Of a stretch of 64,000 bases of DNA, positions 52,108-61,462 are shown piece after piece. Position 1 is the first letter of the stretch; every line of letters starts with the position of its first letter. This DNA comes from Bradyrhizobium sp. CSA112. Its GTDB lineage: Bacteria; Pseudomonadota; Alphaproteobacteria; Rhizobiales; Xanthobacteraceae. The translations under genes and the position numbers were made by a program. Under the pieces are notes generated by a model, which saw nothing but the letters and a program-made list of their open reading frames with translations, ran no database searches and was not told the DNA's origin. The DNA is taken from positions 868,001 through 932,000 of the forward strand of contig NZ_JAACFS010000001.1 of the NCBI RefSeq assembly GCF_029051645.1. Reading direction: 5' to 3'.

Positions 52108-54603
52108 CTACTGAATGCCGCTGCTGCCGGACGACGAGGACGAATTCGCAATGGTCCGCAGGCCGATCTGCAGCATGAAAGCGTGGTTGAGCACCGGCGG
52201 CGTCGTCCCAGCCTGATAGGTATAGGACGTGACGTAGTTGGCTGCCAGCACGAAGCAATCGTCCACATAGCCGGCGCCGATGATGTACTGGTTCAGCTTG
52301 TTGGCTTCAAGATCCCAGCGCGCCGCTCCCGACACCACCCAGTTCGAAGCCACCTTGATCGAGGCGGTGCCGAGCAGGCCTTCGCGCCGGGTCAGGTATC
52401 CGAGTTCCGGCTGGGCGGCATAGTTGCCGTACAACATGCTGACCGACCAGCGATCAAACGAGGCGCGTCCCTCGGCTTCGAAACGATTGACGTTCAGCGT
52501 CGCCTCATCCACGCGCGAGCGCACGCTGAACGTATAGGTCCGGTTCGGCGAATAATTGACGCGGGCGACGTAGTCCGACCGGGTGTTCTGCAGGCCGGAT
52601 TCGAGGCCGGTGTTAGTCGCATCCTGCACCGCATACGAATTCAGGCCGAACAACTGGTAGGACTGGCCGAACAGCACGTTGATGCTGCCGCCGCGGTCGA
52701 ACTGCGTGGTCGCCTGGACGCCGACATTGGCGCGGCCGCCGCCTTCGACGCGGTCGTAGCCCGAGAACTTGTCGACAGCGAACAGGTTGCTGGCGTCGAA
52801 CACCATGCTCTGCGCGTCTTCGTTCGGCAGTCTGCCGGCGAAGGTCTCGTTGGGACGCGCGATAATTTGCGCGATCGGCTCGATCGTGGTGGTGCCCCAA
52901 GGCTGAACGTTGATGAAGGGGTAGCGGTATTCGAGGCCGACCGCCGGCATCAGGCGGACCGCCTGCGTGTCGCCGACGGGGAGGAAGTTCGAGACGCCGG
53001 GCTGGTTCGAGATCGAGGCGTCGATGGCATCGGCGCGCATGATCGCAAACGGCGTCCAGATCTGGCCGATCGGATCGGTGTATGAGCGCCGCCACTGCGC
53101 CTCAGCCGTCAGCCGCGTATAGGTGCCAGGCATACCTCGTAGCAGACACTGCGAGGGAATCCGGGCCAGCGGATCGGCCGATGCGTTCAGGCACAGGCCG
53201 TTGGTGTTGGCCAATGTCGTGATCGGGTCGAAGGCCGCGGTCGTGCGCGACAGGCTGGTGAAGTTCGTCTTGTAGCTGACCTCACCGCCGAGGATCGGGT
53301 GGTTGATGACATTGTTGTAGTCGACGACCGGGTGGATCACCGGCACCTTGTCCTGGTTGCCGGAGAACGAGAGGTAGTGGATCGTGCGCGCATCGAAGAA
53401 GCTGCGGTTGCCGACGCCGGTCAGATACAGCTGTGAGATCGCTTCCGTCGGAAGACTGAGGAACGAGCCCAGCGGATCCTTGTATTGGGCCAGCCGGTAG
53501 TCCGAGAAGAAGAGGTAGTCCGACAGCAGTACGCCGTCCCAGCCCCAGACCCATTTGTCGTTGAGCGCGAACTGCCCCTTGGTGTCGATACCGCCGCGGA
53601 AGTCACGGTCGCCCGGCTGTCCGGCGAAGGCGCCGGGATCGAGCTGATTAATGCCGTAGCCGCGGATCTGGTACGAGCCATTGATCAGCCGCTGGCGGAA
53701 TTCGCCCTGGAACAGCACGCCCTGCCTTGTGGTGAAGCGCGGATTGAAGGTCGCGTCATAGTCCGGCGCGATCGCCCAGTAGAACGGGGTTTCGACCGCG
53801 TAGCCATAGGTCGAGTTGGAGCTGTAGGCGGGCATCAGGAAGCCCGTCTTGCGCTTGACGGTCGGGTCGGGCGTCGAGAAATACGGCAGATACGCCATCG
53901 GCACGCCGAAGAACTCGAGCTGCGCGTTCTCGAAGTACAGCATCTTGTCGGTCTGGTCGTGGATGATGCGCGCACCCTTGACCTGCCACAGCGGCGGCTT
54001 CTTCGGATTGTCCTTGCACGGCGCGCACGCGGTATAGACGCCGTTTTCGAACACGGTGTAATTGCCCGCGGAACGGTCGGCGCGCGTCGCCGCCATGCGC
54101 GTGTCATCCGCCGTATCGACGCGCAGCGAGTCGACGAAACCATCCCGGTAGTCGTCGCTCAGATCCATGATGTTGGCGTAGGTGACTTTGCCTTCCGCGT
54201 CGGTCAGGCGGATGTTGCCTTCCGCGTGCAGCCGCTTGGTCTTCTGGTCGTAAATGACCTTGTCGGCCTCCACGCTGGTGCCGTTGTAGAACATCTGCAC
54301 GTTGCCGACCGCCGACACGCGCTGGTTGTTGTAGTCGTAGTCCACCTCGACCGCTTGCACGAGCATCTTGCCGTCATTGTTGACGGGGCGCGGCGGCGGC
54401 TTGGGTGGCCGTGGATTGTAAGTGAAGCTTTGCGCCGAGGCCGGCACCGTCAGGGCAAGCTCGATCGAGCCCGCGAAAACGAATCCGGCGAGCAGCGCAA
54501 TCATAGGGACGCCAAAGGCAGCCATGCGGGCTCGATAGCGGCGCACATTGGTGCGCCGCCTGAACGCAGGCGACCTCAATTGGCGGGCGGCGACAACGGC
54601 CAC
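52108..54603 (-). CDS. lptD: LPS-assembly outer-membrane protein LptD
   Basis: 831 aa from a GTG at 54603, which overlaps the lptG stop by one base and has AGGAGG 7 bp upstream. The signal segment lies about 30 residues in (GVPMIALLAGFVFAGSIELA, then LTVPASAQS). The N-terminal OstA/LptA-like domain (VDYDYNNQRVSAVGNVQMFY) is followed by a large beta-barrel domain. It inserts lipopolysaccharide into the outer leaflet with LptE. It is in the operon lptF-lptG-lptD-surA-pdxA-rsmA. Confidence 0.94.
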   Translation of the reverse strand: MAVVAARQLRSPAFRRRTNVRRYRARMAAFGVPMIALLAGFVFAGSIELALTVPASAQSFTYNPRPPKPPPRPVNNDGKMLVQAVEVDYDYNNQRVSAVGNVQMFYNGTSVEADKVIYDQKTKRLHAEGNIRLTDAEGKVTYANIMDLSDDYRDGFVDSLRVDTADDTRMAATRADRSAGNYTVFENGVYTACAPCKDNPKKPPLWQVKGARIIHDQTDKMLYFENAQLEFFGVPMAYLPYFSTPDPTVKRKTGFLMPAYSSNSTYGYAVETPFYWAIAPDYDATFNPRFTTRQGVLFQGEFRQRLINGSYQIRGYGINQLDPGAFAGQPGDRDFRGGIDTKGQFALNDKWVWGWDGVLLSDYLFFSDYRLAQYKDPLGSFLSLPTEAISQLYLTGVGNRSFFDARTIHYLSFSGNQDKVPVIHPVVDYNNVINHPILGGEVSYKTNFTSLSRTTAAFDPITTLANTNGLCLNASADPLARIPSQCLLRGMPGTYTRLTAEAQWRRSYTDPIGQIWTPFAIMRADAIDASISNQPGVSNFLPVGDTQAVRLMPAVGLEYRYPFINVQPWGTTTIEPIAQIIARPNETFAGRLPNEDAQSMVFDASNLFAVDKFSGYDRVEGGGRANVGVQATTQFDRGGSINVLFGQSYQLFGLNSYAVQDATNTGLESGLQNTRSDYVARVNYSPNRTYTFSVRSRVDEATLNVNRFEAEGRASFDRWSVSMLYGNYAAQPELGYLTRREGLLGTASIKVASNWVVSGAARWDLEANKLNQYIIGAGYVDDCFVLAANYVTSYTYQAGTTPPVLNHAFMLQIGLRTIANSSSSSGSSGIQ

Positions 54604-55700
54604 TACCCGTCCTCCTGGTACAACAAGGCCAAAAAGCCGGTGAGGCCACCCACACAGACGGGCAACCACGCCGCAGCGATGGGATGCATCAACTCAGCCT
54701 TGCTCAAATCCTCAGTAACTTTCGATAGAACGTAGAGCAGAAAGCCTGCGCCCACGCCACTCAAAACCATCTTTTGCACGCCGCCCATCCGGAAGAAGCG
54801 AAGGCTGACGGAAGCCGCCAACATCACCATTGCAGCCAGCAAAAACGGCTGTGCGATGAGCTTATGGTACTGCAGACGGTAGCCTGCGGTCGCGAAGCCG
54901 GAGCTTTCGGAAGAGCGGATATAGCCGGGCAGTTGCCAAAAAGACACGGTTTCCGGGGTCGAGAAACTGTTGCGGACCTGGGCCGGGGTGAGGGTGGTCG
55001 AGAGGTAATAGTTCTCCTGATCAACCGGAGGTTTATCTAGGGAGTATCTCCGTACCGATTTGAACGCCCAGCGGCCTTCCTCAAGCGAGGCTTCGCGCGC
55101 TTCGATTCGCTCCTTGAACTGGAGATCGGTGTCGAACCGGAACACGGTCAGTCCGGTCAGCCGCACACCCTGCTGCTCGCTGCGCGCCGCATTGATGATC
55201 GATTGGCCGTCGCTGTTGATCTGGTTGAGCCAGAAGCCGGATGCATCCTGGATGCCGGCGCCGGGCGCCGAGCCGAACAGCTCAGCCTCCATCCGCTTGG
55301 AAAGCTCGCGCAGGTTGGCTGACATCGGATTGTAGGCGACCGTCGCCACGGTGCCGAGGATGATCGCGCTTGCCAGCGCAGGCGAGATGAACTGCCAGGC
55401 GGATACGCCGGCCGCACGTGCGACCACCAGTTCGAGCCGCCGCGACAGCGCCAGATAGCAGGTCATCGCGCCGATCAGGACGCAGAACGGCATCAGCTTT
55501 TCCAGCAGTTGCGGCACCCGGTAAAGCGACGTCTGCGCCACCGTGATCGCGGAGGCCGATACCAGCCCGGAGGTCTTGCGGACCATTTCGATGTAGTCGA
55601 CCAGCACGAGCAGCACGAAAATGCTCGCAAACACGCCCACCGCCGCGACCAGGAAGCGGCCGGCAAAGTATCGCCCGAGCGTGTTGGTCATCATGCTCAT
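54603..55700 (-). CDS. lptG: LPS export ABC permease LptG
   Basis: 365 aa from the ATG at 55700, which overlaps the lptF stop (ATGA). YjgP/YjgQ topology: two N-terminal helices, a central periplasmic beta-jellyroll domain and four C-terminal helices. NTLGRYFAGRFLVAAVGVFA opens the first helix. It works with LptF and LptB to pull LPS from the inner membrane. Confidence 0.95.
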   Translation of the reverse strand: MSMMTNTLGRYFAGRFLVAAVGVFASIFVLLVLVDYIEMVRKTSGLVSASAITVAQTSLYRVPQLLEKLMPFCVLIGAMTCYLALSRRLELVVARAAGVSAWQFISPALASAIILGTVATVAYNPMSANLRELSKRMEAELFGSAPGAGIQDASGFWLNQINSDGQSIINAARSEQQGVRLTGLTVFRFDTDLQFKERIEAREASLEEGRWAFKSVRRYSLDKPPVDQENYYLSTTLTPAQVRNSFSTPETVSFWQLPGYIRSSESSGFATAGYRLQYHKLIAQPFLLAAMVMLAASVSLRFFRMGGVQKMVLSGVGAGFLLYVLSKVTEDLSKAELMHPIAAAWLPVCVGGLTGFLALLYQEDG

Positions 55701-56866
55701 GCTGTGGCGGGCCGTCCAAAGAACCGCGCAAGGCGCGCGTTCGACCTGTTGATCGCCTCTATTAGCGCTGCCGGCGGCTCCACCACGACGCCGCCGATGA
55801 TCATCCACAGCCCGCCGCCGATCGCGGCGAACAGCATCGAGTACTGGACGAAAGCCATGCCCGGCGTCTTCACCGTCATCACCGAGCAGGCGAATCCCGC
55901 CATGCGCAGGCCAAACACCGCCAGGATCGATCCGCCGATCGAAAAATTGCGGCTCTGGCGCGTGGTGCGCGGCGTGCCGAGGAACGCAAAGGTCAGCACT
56001 GCGAAGGCGAAGGGATAGACCGGCGCCAGGAAGCGGTCATGCAACTCGGCAAGAAACTGCCCGGAAAGCTGCTTGAAAACCGGATCGTCCTCCGGTGGCG
56101 AAACCAGCTCCCAGAGATAGCGTTCGCGAATTCCCAGCGCGACGTCGCGGCCGCGATTGGAGAATTTCGACATGTCGAAGGCATAGCGGGCGAAAGCCAC
56201 CAGCGCCGGATCGCGCTTTCCCGCCTCGAAACGTTCGAGGTTGCCGTCCTCCAGCACCAGGTAGGAGCCGTTCTCGTTCTTCAGCACCGTGCCGTGGTCG
56301 GCAATGATGGTGACGCGCTCCTTGGGATCGCGGCGGTCATCGACGAAGATGCCGGCGAGCACGCCGCCCGGCTGCCGTTCCCGGATGCGAATCGTCAGGT
56401 TCTGATCGAGCTGGGCGAAACGTCCGGGCTGCAGGATGTTGGTCAGCACGTCGGCCGTGATCTCGGCGTCCCATTGCTTGATCCGGCGCAGGCCGTCGGG
56501 AGCGAGATAGGCACCGATAAAGGTGACCAGGATCGCCACTACACAAGTGGCGAAGAAAAACGGGCGGAACAGCCGGAATGGGGAAAAGCCGGCGGCATTC
56601 ATTACGATGATTTCGGAATCGGTGGCGAGCTTGTTCAACGTGTGCGAGATCGCAATCATCAGCGCGATCGGCGCGATGACCAGAACAAGCGCCGGAATCA
56701 CCAGGCTGGTGATGCCGAGGAAGGTAATGATGGTCTGGCCCTGGCTCGTCATCAGGTCGATGCCGCGCAACGCCTGCGTAATCCAGATCACGCCGGTGAG
56801 GCTGACCAGGATCAGCGCAAACGACGCGAGCGTCGTGCGGAAAATGTACCTGTCGATCGACCCCAT
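55697..56866 (-). CDS. lptF: LPS export ABC permease LptF
   Basis: 389 aa from the ATG at 56866 (MGSIDRYIFRTTLASFALIL), with GGGATCG upstream. Same YjgP/YjgQ fold as LptG. Membrane helices include LVIPALVLVIAPIALMIAIS. It is first in the lpt operon. It faces pepA across a 347-bp divergent intergenic region. Confidence 0.95.
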   Translation of the reverse strand: MGSIDRYIFRTTLASFALILVSLTGVIWITQALRGIDLMTSQGQTIITFLGITSLVIPALVLVIAPIALMIAISHTLNKLATDSEIIVMNAAGFSPFRLFRPFFFATCVVAILVTFIGAYLAPDGLRRIKQWDAEITADVLTNILQPGRFAQLDQNLTIRIRERQPGGVLAGIFVDDRRDPKERVTIIADHGTVLKNENGSYLVLEDGNLERFEAGKRDPALVAFARYAFDMSKFSNRGRDVALGIRERYLWELVSPPEDDPVFKQLSGQFLAELHDRFLAPVYPFAFAVLTFAFLGTPRTTRQSRNFSIGGSILAVFGLRMAGFACSVMTVKTPGMAFVQYSMLFAAIGGGLWMIIGGVVVEPPAALIEAINRSNARLARFFGRPATA

Positions 56867-57213
56867 CGCTACCGCACGATCCCACCTTGCGCGCCCCAAG
56901 AGCGGCTACCGACCAACCCCTGCTTTTAGGGTTCCCCTTTGGTCGGGCCGCCAATACAGCCGTCTACATTCTCACTACCATCCCTTTGATCCGTCAACAA
57001 AATGGCCGGGCCGTGGCGTCCCCTCGACACGGTTAATAATTGACCCATGTGGCCTTCCGGTCACTGCGGCGCTTGGCAGCGCCGCGGCTTGCGGGTCATA
57101 GTGCCGAAAACATCAGGTCCCCAGCGATTTGGGGCCGCCACCGAAGAGAATATTCCATCATACGGGCCGATTCCGGACCCGCAAGACAGCCCTGAATTCT
57201 GGAGGATTTACCT
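56867..57213. other. Divergent promoter region lptF / pepA
   Basis: About 350 bp with no gene. It should hold promoters for both directions. GGTCCCCAGCGATTTGGGGCC (57116-57136) has short inverted arms. CTGGAGG lies before pepA as its ribosome site. Confidence 0.4.
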
Positions 57214-58716
57214 ATGTCCGACGCCGTCAAGGTCGGCTTCGTCGCTTTTTCCGCAGCGCCCCGTGGCGTTCTCGTGGTGTTTTGCGATGACACATTGAAG
57301 TTCGGCGAAGCCACGCGGAAGGCGCTGGGGACGGCCGCCAACACCGTCAAGCGGGCGGCGGCCGCCAACCAATTCAAGGGCAAAAGCGGGTCGACGCTTG
57401 ATATTCCGGCGCCCGAGGGAATCAAGGCGGAGCGCCTGATCGTGGTCGGCATCGGCAAGGCGTCCGACATCAAGGAGAAGGATTTTCTAAAGTTCGGCGG
57501 GGTGACGGCGGGCAAGCTCAACAGTGCCAGCGAAGCGGTCACGGTGATCGCCGAACTGCCTGATGGCGCGATGCAGGGCGATGCTGCCGCCGCGATCGCG
57601 TCAGGCATCCGGCTGCGCGCGTATAAATTCGACCGCTACAAGACCAAGAAGAAAGACGGCGAGAATGGGACGCTTCGCGCAGACGTTTCGATCGCCGTCG
57701 AGGATGTCGCCGCTGCGCGAAAGGCCTTCGCGCCGGCGTCCCACGTCGTGGACGGCGTGATCATCGCGCGCGAACTCGTCAACGAGCCGCCGAACGTGCT
57801 GTATCCTGTCGAATTCGCGCGGCGTGCGAGCCAGCTTGGGAAGCTCGGGGTCGACATCGAGGTGCTCGACGTCAAGGCGATGAAGAAGCTCGGCATGGGC
57901 GCCTTGCTTGGCGTCGCACAAGGCTCAACGCAGCCCGGCCGCACGGTGATCATGCGCTGGAACGGCGGCAAGAAGGGCGATCAGCCGGTCGCTTTCGTCG
58001 GCAAGGGCGTGTGCTTCGATACCGGCGGCATTTCGATCAAGGGTGCCGCCAGCATGGAAGACATGAAGGGCGATATGGGCGGCGCTGCCTGCGTGGTCGG
58101 ACTGATGCATGCGCTGGCTGCCCGTAAAGCTAAGGTCAACGCGGTCGGCGCCATCGGCCTGGTCGAGAACATGCCCGACGGCAACGCCCAGCGCCCCGGC
58201 GATATCGTCACCTCGATGTCGGGGCAGACGATCGAGATCATCAACACCGACGCCGAAGGCCGGCTCGTGCTGGCCGACGTGCTCTGGTACGTGGCGAAGA
58301 AGTTCAAACCCAGATTCATGGTCGATCTCGCAACGCTCACCGGCGCGATCATGGTCGCGCTCGGTACCGAGTATGCCGGAATGTTCTCCAACAACGACGA
58401 ACTGGCTGATAGGTTGAGCGAGATCGGAACCGAAACCGGCGAACGCGTCTGGCGCATGCCGCTCGGCGCTGAATACGACAAGCTGATCGATTCGCAATTT
58501 GCCGACATGAAGAATACCGGCGGGCGCCACGGCGGTTCGATCACCGCTGCGCAGTTCCTGCAGCGTTTCGTCGACAACACGCCGTGGGCACATCTCGACG
58601 TCGCGGGAACCGCGATGGGCGCACCGAAAACCGACATCAACCACAGTTGGGGTTCCGGTTATGGCGTTCGCCTGCTCGACCGGCTGGTCGCGGAATATTA
58701 CGAAGCCACGAAGTAA
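57214..58716 (+). CDS. pepA: Leucyl aminopeptidase
   Basis: 500 aa, M17 family. The metal site motif [20 protein letters not shown] and the signature [14 protein letters not shown] are intact. The N-terminal non-catalytic domain (1-165) precedes them. It is a cytoplasmic two-metal exopeptidase; in E. coli PepA also binds DNA. It lies 15 bp before holC, the conserved pair. Confidence 0.97.
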   Translation: MSDAVKVGFVAFSAAPRGVLVVFCDDTLKFGEATRKALGTAANTVKRAAAANQFKGKSGSTLDIPAPEGIKAERLIVVGIGKASDIKEKDFLKFGGVTAGKLNSASEAVTVIAELPDGAMQGDAAAAIASGIRLRAYKFDRYKTKKKDGENGTLRADVSIAVEDVAAARKAFAPASHVVDGVIIARELVNEPPNVLYPVEFARRASQLGKLGVDIEVLDVKAMKKLGMGALLGVAQGSTQPGRTVIMRWNGGKKGDQPVAFVGKGVCFDTGGISIKGAASMEDMKGDMGGAACVVGLMHALAARKAKVNAVGAIGLVENMPDGNAQRPGDIVTSMSGQTIEIINTDAEGRLVLADVLWYVAKKFKPRFMVDLATLTGAIMVALGTEYAGMFSNNDELADRLSEIGTETGERVWRMPLGAEYDKLIDSQFADMKNTGGRHGGSITAAQFLQRFVDNTPWAHLDVAGTAMGAPKTDINHSWGSGYGVRLLDRLVAEYYEATK

Positions 58717-58731
58717 TTCGGTTGCAGGTGG

Positions 58732-59184
58732 ATGACGGAAATCCTGTTCTATCATTTGCAGGGCATGTCGCTCGAGAGTGTATTGCCGCCGTTGTTGGAA
58801 AAATCGCTCGAGCGAGGCTGGCGCGTGGTCGTGCAATCGACCTCGCCGGAGCGCACCGAGGCGCTCGATGCGCATTTGTGGACCTACAGCGACGATTCCT
58901 TCCTGCCGCACGCTACGTGGCGCGCCGGTGATGCGCAGGACCAGCCCATCATTCTCTCTATCGAGGAGGGCAACCCGAATCGGGCCAATGTCAGGTTCCT
59001 GATCGACAACGCGGCGTTGCCGGTCGATTGCGATAGCTACGAGCGGGTGGTGCTGGTCTTCAGCGGTGATGATGCCGATGCGCTGACCGCGGCGCGTGGT
59101 GCCTGGGCCGACTGCAAGGCGCGCGGGTTCGAAGTGACTTATTGGCAGGCCGACGAGCGGGGCCGGTGGCAACGGCGGCAGTAG
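58732..59184 (+). CDS. holC: DNA polymerase III subunit chi
   Basis: 150 aa. MTEILFYHLQGMSLESVLPP, LLEKSLERGWRVVVQ, LWTYSDDSFLPHA and the C-terminal YWQADERGRWQRR match HolC. It links the clamp-loader complex to SSB. It follows pepA by 15 bp. Confidence 0.95.
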   Translation: MTEILFYHLQGMSLESVLPPLLEKSLERGWRVVVQSTSPERTEALDAHLWTYSDDSFLPHATWRAGDAQDQPIILSIEEGNPNRANVRFLIDNAALPVDCDSYERVVLVFSGDDADALTAARGAWADCKARGFEVTYWQADERGRWQRRQ

Positions 59185-59336
59185 CGATGCTTGAAAATTA
59201 ACGATGAAATTGGTGATCCCTGGGAATCAATGATAATCTGCGGTTTCTGCGCCGGACCTTGCGGGCAGCCATGGTCGTGCCGCAAAGTGATGGTCGGACA
59301 AGTGGTTACAGTAAGGGGTGGGAGCCTGGGTCTAGC

Positions 59337-59876
59337 GTGCGACGCGGAACGATCGATCGAAAACCACTGCTGACTTTGTTGTTGCTCGGGCCCGCGCTTG
59401 CGGGTTGCTCGGGTGCGTCGGACCTGTTGTCGAGGGACGCGGACTGGTTTTCGCGAACGGGGCGCGTGTTCATTCGAAACGTGTCGATCGAAACGCCTCC
59501 GCTCTCCCCGACCAAGCCGGTCACGCCCGATGAACTCGTCAGTGCCGACGGAGCCTGTCCCGGCATGGGAGCGCCAGGCGCCGGTGCCAACGCGCTGGCG
59601 GACGGTGCTGCCGGCAGCCCGCCGCCCTCGACGAGCGGCACAGTGGCGCTTGGTCATACCGAATGCGACGTCGTGCGCGGCATCGGTGCGCCCGACAACG
59701 TCGGCCTCTCCAACAACCCGCGCGGCGATCGCGTGGCGGTCGTCAGCTATTCGCGCGGCCAGCGGGCCGGCATCTACACGTTCACCGCGGGACGCCTGAC
59801 GTCGATCGAGCGTGCACCGGAGCCGGCGGCGCCAGCCAAGGGCGCAAAGCCGAAGAAGAAGCCGGCGGCGACGTAA
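59337..59876 (+). CDS. Lipoprotein with a BamE-like C-terminal domain
   Basis: 179 aa from a GTG at 59337 (MRRGTIDRKPLLTLLLLGPA). The lipobox LAGC gives a lipidated Cys at about residue 23. Residues 95-165 (TECDVVRGIGAPDNVG, VVSYSRGQRAGIYTFTAGRL) resemble the small SmpA/OmlA/BamE fold, but that is inference from pattern. The C-terminus is Lys/Pro/Ala-rich. The function is unknown. Confidence 0.75.
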   Translation: MRRGTIDRKPLLTLLLLGPALAGCSGASDLLSRDADWFSRTGRVFIRNVSIETPPLSPTKPVTPDELVSADGACPGMGAPGAGANALADGAAGSPPPSTSGTVALGHTECDVVRGIGAPDNVGLSNNPRGDRVAVVSYSRGQRAGIYTFTAGRLTSIERAPEPAAPAKGAKPKKKPAAT

Positions 59877-59907
59877 CCCTGTGCTTGCGCGCCTCGCGTT
59901 GGCTATA

Positions 59908-59951
59908 GCGTTTTCGAACGAACTGGATGCCGGTTCGCGTTAAGAAAACGC
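59908..59951. repeat. Dispersed palindromic element (GCGTTTTC type)
   Basis: GCGTTTTC (59908-59915) and GAAAACGC (59944-59951) are outer arms around CGAAC/GTTCG and ACTGGATGCCGG. I recognise this from memory as a common Bradyrhizobium intergenic repeat, related in layout to the element at 10445-10543. Confidence 0.7.
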
Positions 59952-59994
59952 GTCCAAGCCCGCCAGACTGATGCTCTGGGCCAAGCGGCTGGCG

Positions 59995-60025
59995 TTGACG
60001 GCTGAGCGCTTTACGGCCATATACC
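59995..60025 (+). promoter_or_regulatory. Candidate promoter of the Thr leader
   Basis: TTGACG (59995-60000) and TATACC (60020-60025) are 19 bp apart, rather long. If used, transcription would start at about the leader ATG (60030), giving a leaderless peptide mRNA, which would explain the missing ribosome site. Confidence 0.4.
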
Positions 60026-60029
60026 GAGC

Positions 60030-60107
60030 ATGAACAAGCTTCGATCAGCCGCATTGACCACCACGGCGACCGCTTACGGCGGATCGCCTGCTGGTTGCGC
60101 GCGCTAG
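60030..60107 (+). CDS. Threonine-rich leader peptide (attenuator)
   Basis: A 25-aa open frame reading MNKLRSAALTTTATAYGG, then seven more residues ending GCAR, with codons ACC ACC ACG GCG ACC. Four Thr codons in five lie within a possible stem GGCGACCGC/GCGGATCGCC (60065-60088 region). A terminator hairpin begins 21 bp past its stop and the ThrRS-like gene follows. This is the layout of a ribosome-mediated attenuator sensing charged tRNA-Thr. No Shine-Dalgarno is seen. Confidence 0.65.
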   Translation: MNKLRSAALTTTATAYGGSPAGCAR

Positions 60108-60128
60108 AGACAAGCGTACTTCACCCAG

Positions 60129-60161
60129 AAAAGGCCCCGCCGGCGACGGACGGGGCCTTTT
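60129..60161 (+). terminator. Attenuator terminator before the ThrRS-like gene
   Basis: AAAAGGCCCCG (60129-60139) and CGGGGCCTTTT (60151-60161) form an 11-bp stem, followed by CCGGCTTTT. It lies between the leader peptide and the ThrRS-like gene, 53 bp before its ATG. CGGCGG (60077-60082) could pair with CCGCCG (60137-60142) as an antiterminator. Confidence 0.75.
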
Positions 60162-60214
60162 CCGGCTTTTGATGATCCCCGTCCGCGCTTTTTCCCGTCA
60201 CAAGGAACACAGCA

Positions 60215-61447
60215 ATGGACGATCTCGACCACAGAAATCTCGGCGTAAAGCTCAAGCTCTGGCACCTTCAGGAAGATGCGCCGGGCATGGTGTTCTGGCA
60301 TCCGCGCGGCTACGCGGTCTATCGAGTGCTGGAGGACTATGTCCGGCGCAAGATGCGCCGAGCCGGCTACGCCGAGGTCCGGACGCCACAACTGCTGCCG
60401 CAGGAGTTCTGGGGTCGCAGCGGTCACTGGGACAAGTTCGGCGAGCACATGTTCCGGGTCGACGACGGCGATCTGGCGATGGCGCTGAAACCGATGTCGT
60501 GCCCATGCCATGTGCAGATATTCAACAAGGGGCTGCGCTCGTGGCGGGAGCTTCCAATCCGCTATGCCGAGTTCGGCGCCTGCCACCGCAATGAGCCTTC
60601 CGGTTCGCTTCACGGCATCATGCGAACGCGCGCCTTCGAGCAGGACGACGCGCATGTGTTCTGCCGCGAGCAGGACGTGGAGGGCGAAGTCGCGCGCTTT
60701 ATCGCCCTGCTTGACGAGGTTTATTGCGACCTCGGTTTTCCCGACTACGAGGTGGCGCTGGCGACGCGGCCGGCGGTGCGCGCCGGCGACGACGCGACCT
60801 GGGACTTGTCGGAGGCGAAGCTCGGCGATGCCGCGCGGCAATGCGGCCTCGCGCCTCAAATCAATCCAGGCGAAGGTGCTTTCTACGGACCGAAGCTGGA
60901 ATTCGCGTTGCGCGACCGGCTGGGACGATCCTGGCAGTGCGGCACGGTTCAGCTCGACGGCGTGCTGCCGCAGCGGCTCGAGGCGTCCTACGTCGCTCCC
61001 GACGGCAGCCGTGCCAGGCCCCTGATGATCCACCACGCCATCTTTGGATCGCTCAGTCGCATGATAGCGATCCTGCTCGAGCACCATGGCGGCGTGCTTC
61101 CGTTCTGGCTGTCGCCGGACCAGGTCGCGGTCGCGCCGATCTCGAAAGACCAGGCCGCATACAGCGCGGACGTTCTGGCGGCGTTCGAGGATGCCGGGAT
61201 CCGGGCCGTTGCCTATGACGGCGCCGACACCCTTTCGCGGCGCATCGTGGCGGCGCATGAAATGGCGGTGCCGGTGATGGCCATCGTCGGCGGGCGCGAG
61301 ATGAGGGACGGCCGAGTGAGCCTGCGCGAGCGCGATGGCTCACAGGCCGACGTTCCGCTGGCCGAGGCGGTGTCCCGCCTGCGGGCGAGGGCCCGGCCGG
61401 GCGCCTTTGTGGCTGAAGCCTTGTCGCCCGCGAACGCAGGATCCTAG
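60215..61447 (+). CDS. Short threonyl-tRNA synthetase paralogue (no TGS or editing domain)
   Basis: 410 aa against about 640-670 for a full ThrRS. It starts at the class II core: HPRGYAVYRVLEDYVRRKMR (motif 1), YAEFGACHRNEPSGSLHGIM (motif 2), and the C-terminal anticodon domain. The N-terminal TGS and editing domains are absent. The zinc ligands of ThrRS are kept: Cys in MSCPCHVQIF, His in QDDAHVFC and His in MIHHAIFGSL. It is therefore probably active but cannot hydrolyse mischarged Ser-tRNA in cis. AAGGAA precedes the ATG. A threonine leader and terminator lie upstream. Confidence 0.9.
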   Translation: MDDLDHRNLGVKLKLWHLQEDAPGMVFWHPRGYAVYRVLEDYVRRKMRRAGYAEVRTPQLLPQEFWGRSGHWDKFGEHMFRVDDGDLAMALKPMSCPCHVQIFNKGLRSWRELPIRYAEFGACHRNEPSGSLHGIMRTRAFEQDDAHVFCREQDVEGEVARFIALLDEVYCDLGFPDYEVALATRPAVRAGDDATWDLSEAKLGDAARQCGLAPQINPGEGAFYGPKLEFALRDRLGRSWQCGTVQLDGVLPQRLEASYVAPDGSRARPLMIHHAIFGSLSRMIAILLEHHGGVLPFWLSPDQVAVAPISKDQAAYSADVLAAFEDAGIRAVAYDGADTLSRRIVAAHEMAVPVMAIVGGREMRDGRVSLRERDGSQADVPLAEAVSRLRARARPGAFVAEALSPANAGS

Positions 61448-61462
61448 GCGAGCAAGCTGCGC

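Noticed and set aside
54604..54669. Longer lptD start inside lptG
   Set aside because: The GTG at 54603 has AGGAGG at ideal spacing and a one-base overlap with the lptG stop.
59877..60029. tRNA gene upstream of the ThrRS paralogue
   Set aside because: No cloverleaf or TTCGA-type T-loop context is seen; the segment contains a dispersed repeat instead.
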